From NCBI GenBank assembly GCA_902596515.1, contig CACJUF010000012.1:1-40218 (forward strand): a stretch of DNA of 40,218 nt, written 5' to 3'. Each line of letters opens with the position of its first letter. The first letter of the stretch is position 1. Below, piece after piece: positions 1 to 8,278 of the stretch. Both the position numbers and the translations under genes were made by a program. This stretch comes from an uncultured Pelagibacteraceae bacterium. GTDB lineage: Bacteria > Pseudomonadota > Alphaproteobacteria > Pelagibacterales > Pelagibacteraceae. Under the pieces are notes generated by a model. It worked only from the letters and a program-made list of their open reading frames with translations, was not told the origin of the DNA and searched no databases.

Positions 1-591
1 AATAAATATTATCGAATACCTGATTATAAAAATGAAATATTAATTCAGGAGGCTAATTTATTTTGTGAGTGGTATGTGAAAAAAAACTTGTCAAAAAATA
101 AGAGACAAGACTTTAATAAAAAGTTTAAAAAAATAATTAAAACCTTATCCTTATGCCTTAAGATGAAAAAAAATGTATTTGTACATAGGGATTTTCATGT
201 ATCAAATTTAATGCTTGTTAATAACAGAATAGGTGTAATTGATAGTCAAGATGCTTTGATAGGAAATAGAGCTTATGATTTAGCTTCTTTAGTCGATGAT
301 GTAAGATTAAAAACCTCAAAAGTTCTAAAAAAAAAGATTTTTAATTTTTATATAGGTACTCAAAAAAAAATTGATAAGAAAAAAATAAAAAATGATTTTG
401 AAATTTTATCTATTTTAAGAAACCTGAAAATAATTGGAATATTTACACGTCTCGCAATCCGAGATAAAAAAAAGGATTATTTAAAATTAATACCTTATGC
501 GTGGGAATTGATTTCTTTAAGAATCAATGAAAATGAAATTTTCTTAGATTTAAAAAAATTACTAAATAATAATTTTAAAAAAAATTTATGA
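1..591 (+). CDS. amgK: N-acetylmuramate/N-acetylglucosamine kinase AmgK, 3' portion (5' end outside window)
   Basis: The frame is open from base 1 (N-K-Y-Y-R-I-P-D...) through the stop at 589-591, so the gene is cut by the window edge. The GTG at 76 is internal and is not the real start. The fold is an aminoglycoside-phosphotransferase-type kinase: VFVHRDFHVSNLML is the Brenner-type catalytic loop with HRDFHxxN, and GVIDSQDALIGNRAYDLAS carries the metal-binding Asp. The LFCEWYV stretch before the catalytic loop is typical of AmgK. AmgK phosphorylates anomeric MurNAc or GlcNAc for peptidoglycan recycling. Its TGA overlaps the ATG of murU (ATGA), which supports coupled translation and the pathway assignment. 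Family membership is clear; exact sugar specificity is inferred from murU next door. Confidence 0.85.
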   Translation, partial: NKYYRIPDYKNEILIQEANLFCEWYVKKNLSKNKRQDFNKKFKKIIKTLSLCLKMKKNVFVHRDFHVSNLMLVNNRIGVIDSQDALIGNRAYDLASLVDDVRLKTSKVLKKKIFNFYIGTQKKIDKKKIKNDFEILSILRNLKIIGIFTRLAIRDKKKDYLKLIPYAWELISLRINENEIFLDLKKLLNNNFKKNL

Positions 592-1277
592 AAATTAATA
601 ATGCTTTTATTCTCTGCGCTGGATTTGGCAAAAGACTAAATCCCTTAACACTTGAAAAACCCAAACCATTACTTCAAATCAAAAATCAAACAATTTTAGA
701 GGATTGTATTAATATTGTAATAAAGCTGAAAGTTGAAAATATTTTTTTAAATACTTTTTATTTAAGTGACCAAATTATTGACTTTTTTAAAAATAAAAAT
801 TTTTCAGTAAAAATAAAAATTATAGAGGATGGTAAAGAAATTTTAGATACTGGTGGAGGAATTTTAAATTTGATCAACCACTCAGGTTGTGAAGATTTTT
901 TTGTTTTTAATCCTGACACTATTTGGAATGAAAATCATGTGAGTGAAATTAATGATATGCAAAAATATTATTTTCAAAATAAATTAAATAATATTCTTTT
1001 ATTAGTTAATAAAAAACTAAGTTTTGATAATAACCTAAAGGGCGATTTTGATTTAGAAGATAATATAATAAAACAAAGTCTTGAAAAAAACTTTATATAT
1101 ACTGGTTGTCAAATTTTGAATAAAAACTTATTTAATGAATATGAGGTAGAAAACTTCTCAGTTGCTAAAATTTGGAATAAATTATTAATGAAACAAGAGT
1201 TAAATGGATTTGAGAGCACAAATAAATTTCACCATTTAACGAACTTAGAAATTTTTAAAAAACTAAAAGGTCTTTAG
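588..1277 (+). CDS. murU: N-acetylmuramate alpha-1-phosphate uridylyltransferase MurU
   Basis: This 229-residue nucleotidyltransferase opens with AFILCAGFGKRLNPLTLEKP, the GxGxRLxPLTxxxPKP signature of sugar-1-phosphate nucleotidyltransferases. A DTGGGI motif near residue 87 and FNPDTIW (metal-binding Asp) follow. The length matches MurU rather than the longer GlmU or RfbA. MurU converts MurNAc-1-P, made after AmgK, to UDP-MurNAc, bypassing de novo MurA/MurB. The start codon overlaps the amgK stop by four bases. In many alphaproteobacteria tsaE-amgK-murU is followed by addB-addA; here it instead runs 23 bp into the convergent gpmA, so the operon ends at murU. Confidence 0.87.
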   Translation: MKINNAFILCAGFGKRLNPLTLEKPKPLLQIKNQTILEDCINIVIKLKVENIFLNTFYLSDQIIDFFKNKNFSVKIKIIEDGKEILDTGGGILNLINHSGCEDFFVFNPDTIWNENHVSEINDMQKYYFQNKLNNILLLVNKKLSFDNNLKGDFDLEDNIIKQSLEKNFIYTGCQILNKNLFNEYEVENFSVAKIWNKLLMKQELNGFESTNKFHHLTNLEIFKKLKGL

Positions 1278-1968
1278 ATCTCTCTTTATCTAGATATTTA
1301 CATTCATTTATTTTCAAATTTTCACCAAAATTAATTATTAAGGGATTTCCTGTTGGAATTTCTAAACTTGTGATTTGATTGTTATCTAAATTGAATAGAT
1401 ATTTACATAAAGCTCTTATGGAGTTTCCGTGTGCTGTAATTAATATATTTTTATTTATTAGTTTAGGCTGTATTTCTTTTTTGAAATACTCAAAAACTCT
1501 ATTGTATGTATCTTTTAAAGATTCTGTGTCAGGAATTAGCTCTTTGGGTATTTTTTCGTATGTTTCAATATTTAGTGGATGATAAGAGCTTTCTCTACTT
1601 AGTTTTCCAGGTTTGATATCCCAAGATCTTCGGAATTCAAAAACTTTATCTTCACCAATTTTTTTTGCAGTCTCAATTTTATTTAACCCTGTAAGCTCAC
1701 CATAGTGTCTTTCGTTTAGCTGCCATGCTCTTACAAAATCGTTTTTTGATTTTAATACTTTTTGTATTATTTTAAGAGTATGGTTTGCCCTCAATTGAAA
1801 CGAAGAATAATAAAAATCTATATTTATATTTTGATTTTTGATAAGTAGACCAGCTTTCTCAGCTTCTATTTTGCCTTGATCTGTAAGATCAACATCAACC
1901 CAACCGGTGAATCTTTTTTCAAGATTCCAAATACTCTGACCATGTCTTACTAATATTAAAAAACTCAT
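1255..1968 (-). CDS. gpmA: 2,3-bisphosphoglycerate-dependent phosphoglycerate mutase
   Basis: This cytosolic glycolytic/gluconeogenic enzyme interconverts 3- and 2-phosphoglycerate. The 237-residue protein has the phosphohistidine motif LVRHGQSIWN at the N-terminus, then FTGWVDVDLTDQG, the catalytic ERHYGELTGLNK, and the second histidine in TAHGNSIRAL. These match dPGM (GpmA) in order and spacing; the family is usually 230-250 residues. The 3' end overlaps the convergent murU by 23 bp. The start at 1968 is 44 bp from the divergent VanZ-like gene, so both probably share that short promoter region. Confidence 0.95.
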   Translation of the reverse strand: MSFLILVRHGQSIWNLEKRFTGWVDVDLTDQGKIEAEKAGLLIKNQNINIDFYYSSFQLRANHTLKIIQKVLKSKNDFVRAWQLNERHYGELTGLNKIETAKKIGEDKVFEFRRSWDIKPGKLSRESSYHPLNIETYEKIPKELIPDTESLKDTYNRVFEYFKKEIQPKLINKNILITAHGNSIRALCKYLFNLDNNQITSLEIPTGNPLIINFGENLKINECKYLDKERSKDLLVF

Positions 1969-2012
1969 CTTGTCATATCTAAAAATTATTTATAAAAAAA
2001 TCATTTAACTAA

Positions 2013-2408
2013 ATGTCAAAATTTTTTTCTACATATAAAGTAATATTTTATATAATTAATGTCCTTTTAATTATTTTATATTTATATCCTGGAAGTCTAT
2101 TAGGCTGGATAATTTATGACAATAAAAGTACACAACCTCAAATAACGCCAGATTTTATTATATCATCAAATCATTTTTATGTATTTGTTTTAATTTCAAT
2201 TATTGGTTTTTTAACTTTTGCTAATTCCAATAAAAATATCTTATTACTATTATATTTAATTTTTCTTTCTATAACGCTTGAAATTTTTCACCTATTTATA
2301 CCTGAAAGAACTTTTCAATGGTCTGATTTATTTGGAAATTTATTGGGTGTTATTGTTGTAATTCTTCTTAATAATTTTATAAATAAATATGGTAGATTTA
2401 AAAAATAA
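2013..2408 (+). CDS. VanZ-like small integral membrane protein
   Basis: The protein has 131 residues and about four hydrophobic segments (roughly 8-30, 50-68, 75-95 and 108-126). LEIFHLFIPERTFQWSDLFG followed by N-L-L-G fits the VanZ-family pattern E-x3-Q/H-x4-P-x-R-x5-D-x3-N-x2-G. VanZ-like proteins are widespread and mostly of unknown function; one founder member confers low-level teicoplanin resistance, which should not be assumed here. The 3' end overlaps the following lipoprotein transglycosylase by 20 bp in another frame, suggesting a two-gene envelope unit. It has no recognisable Shine-Dalgarno sequence. Confidence 0.7.
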   Translation: MSKFFSTYKVIFYIINVLLIILYLYPGSLLGWIIYDNKSTQPQITPDFIISSNHFYVFVLISIIGFLTFANSNKNILLLLYLIFLSITLEIFHLFIPERTFQWSDLFGNLLGVIVVILLNNFINKYGRFKK

Positions 2409-2988
2409 ATTATTAATTTTTATTTATTTTTTTACAATCGGGTGCTCATCAATTCCATCAAACACTTCTAACAGTTGTTCAATTTTTAGCGAAAGATATC
2501 TATGGTATAAACATACAAAAAAAGTTGAGCAAAAGTGGGGCACACCTATTTACATTCAATTAGCTATAATAAAAATGGAGTCTGATTTTGATTGGCTTGC
2601 TAAACCGGCAAGACAAAAAATTTTTAAAGTGATACCTTATAAACGACCTTCTAGTTCTTTTGGTTATTCGCAAGCAATTAAAGGAACTTGGGAGCAATAT
2701 AAAAAAGAAACTGGTAATAAATTAGCAATGAGAGCAAGATTTAAAGACAGTGTTGACTTCATTGGATGGTATACAAATAAATCAGAAAACATTTTAAAGA
2801 TATCAAAGAAAGATGCTTTCAAACAGTATCTTGCATATCACGAAGGATGGGGAAATTATAAAAATTATAAGAAAAATAAAAAAGTAATTGGACTAGCTAA
2901 AAAAGTTGAGAGACAATCTAATAAATACAAAAATCAATTATTGAAATGTAAAAGTAAATTAAATAGAAAAAAATATATTATTTTTTAG
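2389..2988 (+). CDS. Lipoprotein with lysozyme-like transglycosylase (SLT) domain
   Basis: The 199-residue product starts with a lipoprotein signal peptide: charged MVDLKNK, hydrophobic LLIFIYFF, then the lipobox-like TIGC with Cys19 as the probable lipidated residue. The body resembles SLT domains: LAIIKMESDFDW supplies the catalytic Glu region, SSFGYSQAIKGTW resembles the GxxQ segment, and YLAYHEGWGNYKN replaces the usual AYNAG motif. The closest group I recall is the exported SLT-like proteins of COG4764. It probably cleaves peptidoglycan glycan strands at the outer membrane. It overlaps the VanZ-like gene at its start and the RND pump gene by 11 bp tail to tail. The family call is good; the activity is inferred. 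Confidence 0.75.
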   Translation: MVDLKNKLLIFIYFFTIGCSSIPSNTSNSCSIFSERYLWYKHTKKVEQKWGTPIYIQLAIIKMESDFDWLAKPARQKIFKVIPYKRPSSSFGYSQAIKGTWEQYKKETGNKLAMRARFKDSVDFIGWYTNKSENILKISKKDAFKQYLAYHEGWGNYKNYKKNKKVIGLAKKVERQSNKYKNQLLKCKSKLNRKKYIIF

Positions 2989-5900
2989 ACAATTCTTTTT
3001 TTAGTTCTAAGTCAACTATATCAATCCTTTTAGTATTTTTTGCTAATGCGAGATACATTGAAGGAGTGACATATAAAGTAAAGAAAGTTGAAATAATCAT
3101 TCCTCCTAATATTGTAGAACCAACTGCTAATCTTGAACCCTCTCCTGCACCTGGGCCAAAATTTCCAATCACTAAAGGCATCATTGCAATCATCGTACTC
3201 AGTGATGTCATTATAATTGGTCTAAACCGAACAGCGCACGCTTCTTTAACAGCTAATTCAATAGTTTTTCCACTAGATCTAATTTGGTTTGCGTAATCTA
3301 CAATTAAAATACTATTCTTAGTTGAGATACCTATTAGTATAATTAATGCAATTTGAGAAAAAATATTTACTGAGCTATTTAAAAATAAAATAAACACTAA
3401 TCCTCCAAAAATAGCTAAAGGCACAGTTAATATTATTACAAATGGATGAATGAAAGAGTTGAATGTTGCAGCCATAACTAAGTAAGCAGTTAGCAAAGCT
3501 AAAGCAAATATTATAAATAGTTCATTACTTGTCTCTTTAATTTCTTCTGATTTTCCTTTCCAAGTAATTTGGTTTTCTGGTGCTAAATCAACCATCACAT
3601 TTTCAAAGTATTTAATCGCTTCTGTTAATGTATACCCCTCACTAATATTTGCAGAAATTGTTACAGCCCGTTGTCTATTATATCTAGCAAGTTCCTTTGC
3701 TGAACCTTCTTCCTTAAAACTAACAAGATTTGCTAAAGATATTAATTTTCCATTGGTTTCAGAGCGAACAAATATTTTCGAAACACCCTCTTTATTTCGT
3801 CGATCAGATAAATATTGTTGAACAATTATTGGATATTCTTTACCCAGTTTATTAAAAGTTGTTATTTTTTTACCCCCATAAAGTGTTTCAAGTGTTTCAC
3901 CAATCGATTTAGTCGAAACACCTAAATCTTTGGCTTTATTTTTATTTATTATTAACTTTACCTCTGGTTTGTTTCGATTGTAATCAGACTCAATTCTTGA
4001 GAGATTTTTATTAGATCTGAGTGTTCGTATTACTTTTTTTTGTATCGCTTCAAGTTCTTCGTAAGTATTTCCATAAATGACCATTTGGACTGGTTTGTTG
4101 TAATTTGATACTCTAATAGATTGAGGAGATATAGGAAAAGCTAGGGCTTGGGGTAAAGTCACTATTTTTCCAATTGCTTCTCTAAGAACAACTTGTTGAC
4201 CTTTTTTACGATTTTTCCAATCATCAAGGAGAGCGATTATTATAAAACTATTATATGAATTAGCTGAATTTCCAAAACCTGGAACACGCATTATAAATCT
4301 TGAATATGGACTATCCTCAGCTTGTAGCAAAGGAATAAGTCTTGCCTCTACTTTTTGGGCTTGTTCTTGAGTATATTCAAAAGAACTTCCTTCATCAGTT
4401 GAGCCAATTATTAGATATGCTCCTCGATCCTCCATAGGCAAAAGTTCTTTTTTTGAGAAACTAAATAAAAGCACTGAAGCAATTATTATAAAAACAATAA
4501 AAAAACTTACAGTTTTAGTTTTATTAATAACGTTAACTAAAGTTTCCTCATAAAATTTTGCGAAGTTGGAAAAAATTTTCTCAAATTTTTGAATAAAAAT
4601 TTTTTTTGATTTTTTTTTGTATAAAAATTTACTTGCAAGCATTGGTGACAAAGTTAATGCAACAAAAGAAGAAACTACAATCGAAAAAGATAATGCAATC
4701 GCTGTCTCTCTAAATAATGTTCCAGAAATTCCCTCAATAAATATTAACGGTAAGAAAACTGCTACTAAAATTAGTGTTGTAGCAACGATAGCAAAAGAAA
4801 TTTGTTTAGAGCCTTTATAAGCTGCAACGAGTGGGGTCTCACCATTCTCTATTCGTCTATATATTGCATCAGTCATAATTACTGAGTCGTCTGTGATTAT
4901 ACCAATCGCTAAAATAAAACTTAAAAGGACAAAAATATTAATAGAAAGACCAAATATGTATAAGCCTAGAAAGGATGCAATTAAACTCACGGGGAGTGCA
5001 ATAGCAGGTACGATGACTGCCTTTAAATTCCCTAAAAATAAGTAAATTATCAATACAACTAAGATAAACGCAATGACCAAAGTTTTATATACTTCTTCAA
5101 TTGCAGCCTCAACATAGTTAGCTCTATTGAACGAAACCCTTAAATCCAATTCTTCTGGTAAAGATTTTTTTACTTCAACAATTTTTTTTTTGATATCATT
5201 TGAAAGTTCTACTGTTGAAGCACCACTTCTTGCATAGATACCTATTCCTACGGTTTTCAAATTTATTTGATCTTTAGTTTGAGCTTTAAAAAGAGTTTTC
5301 TCTGATACTGGACCGAATTCAACGTTTGCTACGTCTGATAACTGAATTACACGATTACTAGTTTTTTTGATGGGTATTTGCTTTATAGTTTCAATATCGT
5401 TGTATGATTTATCTAGATTTAGTGTTAAGTCGATATTATCTGCTTCTAAAGTTCCTGCAGGCAAACTTACATTTTCTCCACGAATTGCAAATTCAACTTC
5501 TTTAATGGTTAAATCATTAGCTGCAAGTTTAATAGGATCAATCCAAACTCTAATGCTTAATTCTCTTAATCCACCAACCCTTATTCTTCCAACATTTTTA
5601 ACACTTGAAAATTGGTCTACAAGATATCTCTCCGCGTAATCTCCTAACTCAAGGTCACTCCATGAAGATGAGGATAATGACAGCCACATTGTTGTTGTAA
5701 ACCCTGCAGCTCGTTTAAGTATTTGTGGTGGATCCGATTCAGTTGGCAAGTTATCTACAACTCTTGCAACTCTTTCTCTTATATCATTGGCAGCATTATC
5801 TAGATCAATACTCGTATCAAACTCGACATTAATTGTACTTCTTCCATTTTCAGATTTGGAGTCTATATTTTTTATACCCTCTGCCCCACCAATAACATCT

Positions 5901-6106
5901 TCAACAACTTGTGTGACCTCTTGATCTACTATTGAAGCTGATGCAGACTTGTAGTCTACTTGAACTTGAACAACAGGTGGTTGAATTCCATTTGGCAATT
6001 CTCTAACGGGCAATTTCCAAAAAACAAATAAACCAAATATGATCAGTATCAGTGACATAACCCAAGATACCGTTGGTCTTTTAATACTTAATTCAGTAAT
6101 AAACAT
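2978..6106 (-). CDS. RND-family multidrug efflux permease (HAE1/AcrB-like)
   Basis: At 1042 residues this has the normal size and layout of AcrB/MexB-type inner-membrane proton antiporters. It has an N-terminal helix (SIKRPTVSWVMSLILIIFGL), two large periplasmic loops and twelve expected membrane helices. The proton-relay residues are present: the paired aspartates in GIITDDSVIMTDA (TM4) and the lysine in GISTKNSILIVDYANQ (TM10). Its ATG overlaps the adaptor stop (TAATG), so it is translationally coupled to it. No outer-membrane factor or repressor gene lies nearby. Substrate is unknown; the motifs favour hydrophobic or amphiphilic compounds over heavy metals. It overlaps the SLT lipoprotein gene tail to tail. 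Confidence 0.93.
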   Translation of the reverse strand: MFITELSIKRPTVSWVMSLILIIFGLFVFWKLPVRELPNGIQPPVVQVQVDYKSASASIVDQEVTQVVEDVIGGAEGIKNIDSKSENGRSTINVEFDTSIDLDNAANDIRERVARVVDNLPTESDPPQILKRAAGFTTTMWLSLSSSSWSDLELGDYAERYLVDQFSSVKNVGRIRVGGLRELSIRVWIDPIKLAANDLTIKEVEFAIRGENVSLPAGTLEADNIDLTLNLDKSYNDIETIKQIPIKKTSNRVIQLSDVANVEFGPVSEKTLFKAQTKDQINLKTVGIGIYARSGASTVELSNDIKKKIVEVKKSLPEELDLRVSFNRANYVEAAIEEVYKTLVIAFILVVLIIYLFLGNLKAVIVPAIALPVSLIASFLGLYIFGLSINIFVLLSFILAIGIITDDSVIMTDAIYRRIENGETPLVAAYKGSKQISFAIVATTLILVAVFLPLIFIEGISGTLFRETAIALSFSIVVSSFVALTLSPMLASKFLYKKKSKKIFIQKFEKIFSNFAKFYEETLVNVINKTKTVSFFIVFIIIASVLLFSFSKKELLPMEDRGAYLIIGSTDEGSSFEYTQEQAQKVEARLIPLLQAEDSPYSRFIMRVPGFGNSANSYNSFIIIALLDDWKNRKKGQQVVLREAIGKIVTLPQALAFPISPQSIRVSNYNKPVQMVIYGNTYEELEAIQKKVIRTLRSNKNLSRIESDYNRNKPEVKLIINKNKAKDLGVSTKSIGETLETLYGGKKITTFNKLGKEYPIIVQQYLSDRRNKEGVSKIFVRSETNGKLISLANLVSFKEEGSAKELARYNRQRAVTISANISEGYTLTEAIKYFENVMVDLAPENQITWKGKSEEIKETSNELFIIFALALLTAYLVMAATFNSFIHPFVIILTVPLAIFGGLVFILFLNSSVNIFSQIALIILIGISTKNSILIVDYANQIRSSGKTIELAVKEACAVRFRPIIMTSLSTMIAMMPLVIGNFGPGAGEGSRLAVGSTILGGMIISTFFTLYVTPSMYLALAKNTKRIDIVDLELKKELSKK

Positions 6107-6975
6107 TATTTATTAATAGGTTTTATTTTTCCACGAGGTCTTACCTTTTTAAGACCCTCAGCTACAATTATATCACCCGCAGTCAAGCCCGAAATTATTT
6201 CAATGTTGCTATCGCCTCTAAGGCCAGTTTTTACCTCAGTTTTATTTGCAATATTTTCTGCATTGATTTTGTAAACATATGATTTATCGCCCTCTATCAT
6301 CACGCTCGTATCGGGTACACTTAAAGAATTTCTCAAATCAAATTTAACTTTTACCTCTAAAAGTGAACCTGAAATTAATTCTAAATTTTCATTTTTCACT
6401 TTTATTCTTGATAATAAACTTCTGGTGTCTGCATTTATTCTGCTTGAAACAAAATCTATTTCACCTGAAAAAGTTTTATCTTTAAAACTAGATAAGGTAA
6501 CTTCAACCGGCAGACCTTTTTTTATAAATGTAGAATAACTTTCTGGAATTTTAATATCTGAGTAAATTACTGAGTTATCATCAAGTGTAATGATAAATAT
6601 GTTATTTGAAACAAGAATGTCTTCAGTTAAACCTGTGTAGCCAAGAACACCACTATACGGAGCCAATATATTCCCACTTTTTAATTTAATTAAAACGTCT
6701 CCTTTTTTAACAAAATTTTTAAGTTTTAAATCCTCAAAAAGATCATCTTTTTTAATCTTAAAAGTTTTTGATTTTTTTGAAATTGCTGTACCGTAAGTTT
6801 CTATTTGTTCAGAGAATTCTTTTTCGATAACCTCAGTTACAATTATTCCTGGTGGTGGTCTCTTACTGAATTTTTTTTTAAAATGATTGCCAATCATTGA
6901 TCTTCCAACAATTACAATTGTAATTATTAAAAAAAACACAAATATTATTGAAATTGTTTTTGTAGATCTTTTCAT
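6106..6975 (-). CDS. RND efflux periplasmic adaptor (membrane fusion protein), apparently without the alpha-helical hairpin
   Basis: The 289-residue protein has an N-terminal membrane anchor (about residues 8-25), then periplasmic domains. The first half of the lipoyl (biotinyl-like) domain, ending VKKGDVLIKLKSG (about 89-101), continues straight into the second half, ILAPYSGVLGYTGL (103-116). In AcrA these halves are separated by a coiled-coil hairpin of roughly 60-70 residues that contacts TolC. Beta-barrel and membrane-proximal domains follow (KVKFDLRNSLSVPDTSVMIEG; GLTAGDIIVAEGLKKVRPRG). It is about 90 residues shorter than AcrA. It lies 7 bp after sseA and overlaps the pump start by one base. 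A hairpin-less adaptor is known from Borrelia (BesA), so the form need not be non-functional. Confidence 0.85.
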   Translation of the reverse strand: MKRSTKTISIIFVFFLIITIVIVGRSMIGNHFKKKFSKRPPPGIIVTEVIEKEFSEQIETYGTAISKKSKTFKIKKDDLFEDLKLKNFVKKGDVLIKLKSGNILAPYSGVLGYTGLTEDILVSNNIFIITLDDNSVIYSDIKIPESYSTFIKKGLPVEVTLSSFKDKTFSGEIDFVSSRINADTRSLLSRIKVKNENLELISGSLLEVKVKFDLRNSLSVPDTSVMIEGDKSYVYKINAENIANKTEVKTGLRGDSNIEIISGLTAGDIIVAEGLKKVRPRGKIKPINK

Positions 6976-6982
6976 ATTAAAT

Positions 6983-7798
6983 TTAAATTAATCCGTATTC
7001 GGCCCAAGAGCCATCATATATACATGGAAGATATTTATCATTAATTAAAGAATAAGCTAGTGCCAAAACACACGCTGTAACACCTGAACCACATGAAAAA
7101 ACAATCTTTTTTTGCTCTAAATTTTCAATGCTTGTTTTAAAAATTTTTTTAAGCTGATCTTTATTTTTAAAAGTTTTATCGTCATTCAGACAGTCATTAA
7201 ATGGTATACAAAAAGAGTTTTTTATACATCCGCTTCTAAGACCTTTTCTGGGTTCAGGGATTTTACCTTCAAATCTTTCTCTACTTCGAGCATCAATTAA
7301 TGTGAATATTTTTTCGTCTATATTTTGATCAATTGCTTTTTTACTCTTAACAAGATCTTTTCTCTCGCTACCTTTATAATCTGATTTATCTATATTTGAA
7401 ATTTCATCAGTTACTTTCTTTTTTTCTTTAAGCCATTTTTTTAAACCACCATTTAAAACATTTATTAATTTTGGATCATGTCCGTAATAGATAAAATTAA
7501 ACCAGCCACGACACGAGCTTATAACATCTGAATTATCATAAATGACTATTTCATCATTTTTTTTAATTCCCATATTTGAAACAATTTTATTCCAACTCAT
7601 TTGGTCAACTAACATATGTGGTAAAGCAGTATCTTTTCTTGAATTTTCATCTATATCAAAAAAAATTGCGCTTGGTATATGAAGAGATTTATATTCCTCA
7701 AATCCACTTCTTTGTGTTTGAGGCATATGCCAAGAGCAGTCAATAATTTTCACCTTAGGAAGGTTTTTTTCTAACCAATCAGTTTCAACTAAAGGCAT
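6983..7798 (-). CDS. sseA: 3-mercaptopyruvate/thiosulfate sulfurtransferase (two-domain rhodanese)
   Basis: This 271-residue protein has two rhodanese domains: an N-terminal inactive one (IKIIDCSWHMPQ, then IFFDIDENS) and a C-terminal catalytic one. The catalytic Cys236 lies in the loop CGSGVTAC, the sequence characteristic of 3-mercaptopyruvate sulfurtransferase rather than thiosulfate rhodanese (CRKGVT). It transfers sulfane sulfur from 3-mercaptopyruvate to thiol or cyanide acceptors in the cytoplasm. It sits one base after msrA and 7 bp before the efflux adaptor, all on the minus strand, so the four genes are probably one transcript. Confidence 0.9.
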   Translation of the reverse strand: MPLVETDWLEKNLPKVKIIDCSWHMPQTQRSGFEEYKSLHIPSAIFFDIDENSRKDTALPHMLVDQMSWNKIVSNMGIKKNDEIVIYDNSDVISSCRGWFNFIYYGHDPKLINVLNGGLKKWLKEKKKVTDEISNIDKSDYKGSERKDLVKSKKAIDQNIDEKIFTLIDARSRERFEGKIPEPRKGLRSGCIKNSFCIPFNDCLNDDKTFKNKDQLKKIFKTSIENLEQKKIVFSCGSGVTACVLALAYSLINDKYLPCIYDGSWAEYGLI

Positions 7799-7799
7799 G

Positions 7800-8243
7800 T
7801 TATCGTTTTTCCAAGTATTTTTGATGATATTCCTCAGCTGGACAGTAATTTTTTAGTAAAGATATTCTTGTTACAACTTTTCCAGATAAACGCGCATTCA
7901 CTTCATTTAATACCTTCTCAGCTATCATTTTTTGATTGTCATTAAGATAAAATATTTCACTTCTATACTGAGTTCCAAAATCTGGTCCTTGAGAATTTAA
8001 AGTAGTTGGATCATGAATTTGAAAAAATATTTTTAAAATTTTTTCGTATGTGATAATTTTTTCATCAAAATCTAACTTTACCACTTCAGCATGATTTGTA
8101 TTTCCAGTGCAAACCTCTTTATATGTGGTAATAGAGCTATTACCTCCACAGTAGCCAACTTCTGTTTTGATTATGCCATCTATTTTACTGAATTTAATTT
8201 CAGGTCCCCAAAAACATCCAAGTGCTAAAACAGCTATTTCCAT
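7800..8243 (-). CDS. msrA: Peptide-methionine (S)-S-oxide reductase MsrA
   Basis: MsrA repairs oxidised methionine in proteins and free methionine-S-sulfoxide using thioredoxin. The catalytic motif GCFWG is at residues 9-13 with Cys10 as nucleophile. EVGYCGG, NHAEVVKLDFD and HDPTTLNSQGPDFGTQYRS follow in family order, ending CPAEEYHQKYLEKR. At 147 residues it is a minimal version of the usual 155-210, lacking N-terminal extensions. It is the first gene of the minus-strand unit with sseA, the adaptor and the RND pump, and is divergent from the EamA-type permease 35 bp away. Confidence 0.95.
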   Translation of the reverse strand: MEIAVLALGCFWGPEIKFSKIDGIIKTEVGYCGGNSSITTYKEVCTGNTNHAEVVKLDFDEKIITYEKILKIFFQIHDPTTLNSQGPDFGTQYRSEIFYLNDNQKMIAEKVLNEVNARLSGKVVTRISLLKNYCPAEEYHQKYLEKR

Positions 8244-8278
8244 TGAATAAGATTTAATTTAATTTACAAATTATTCAT

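Noticed and set aside
76..591. GTG at 76 as the start of the first gene
   Set aside because: The frame stays open to base 1 with AmgK-like sequence before it, so the start is outside the window.
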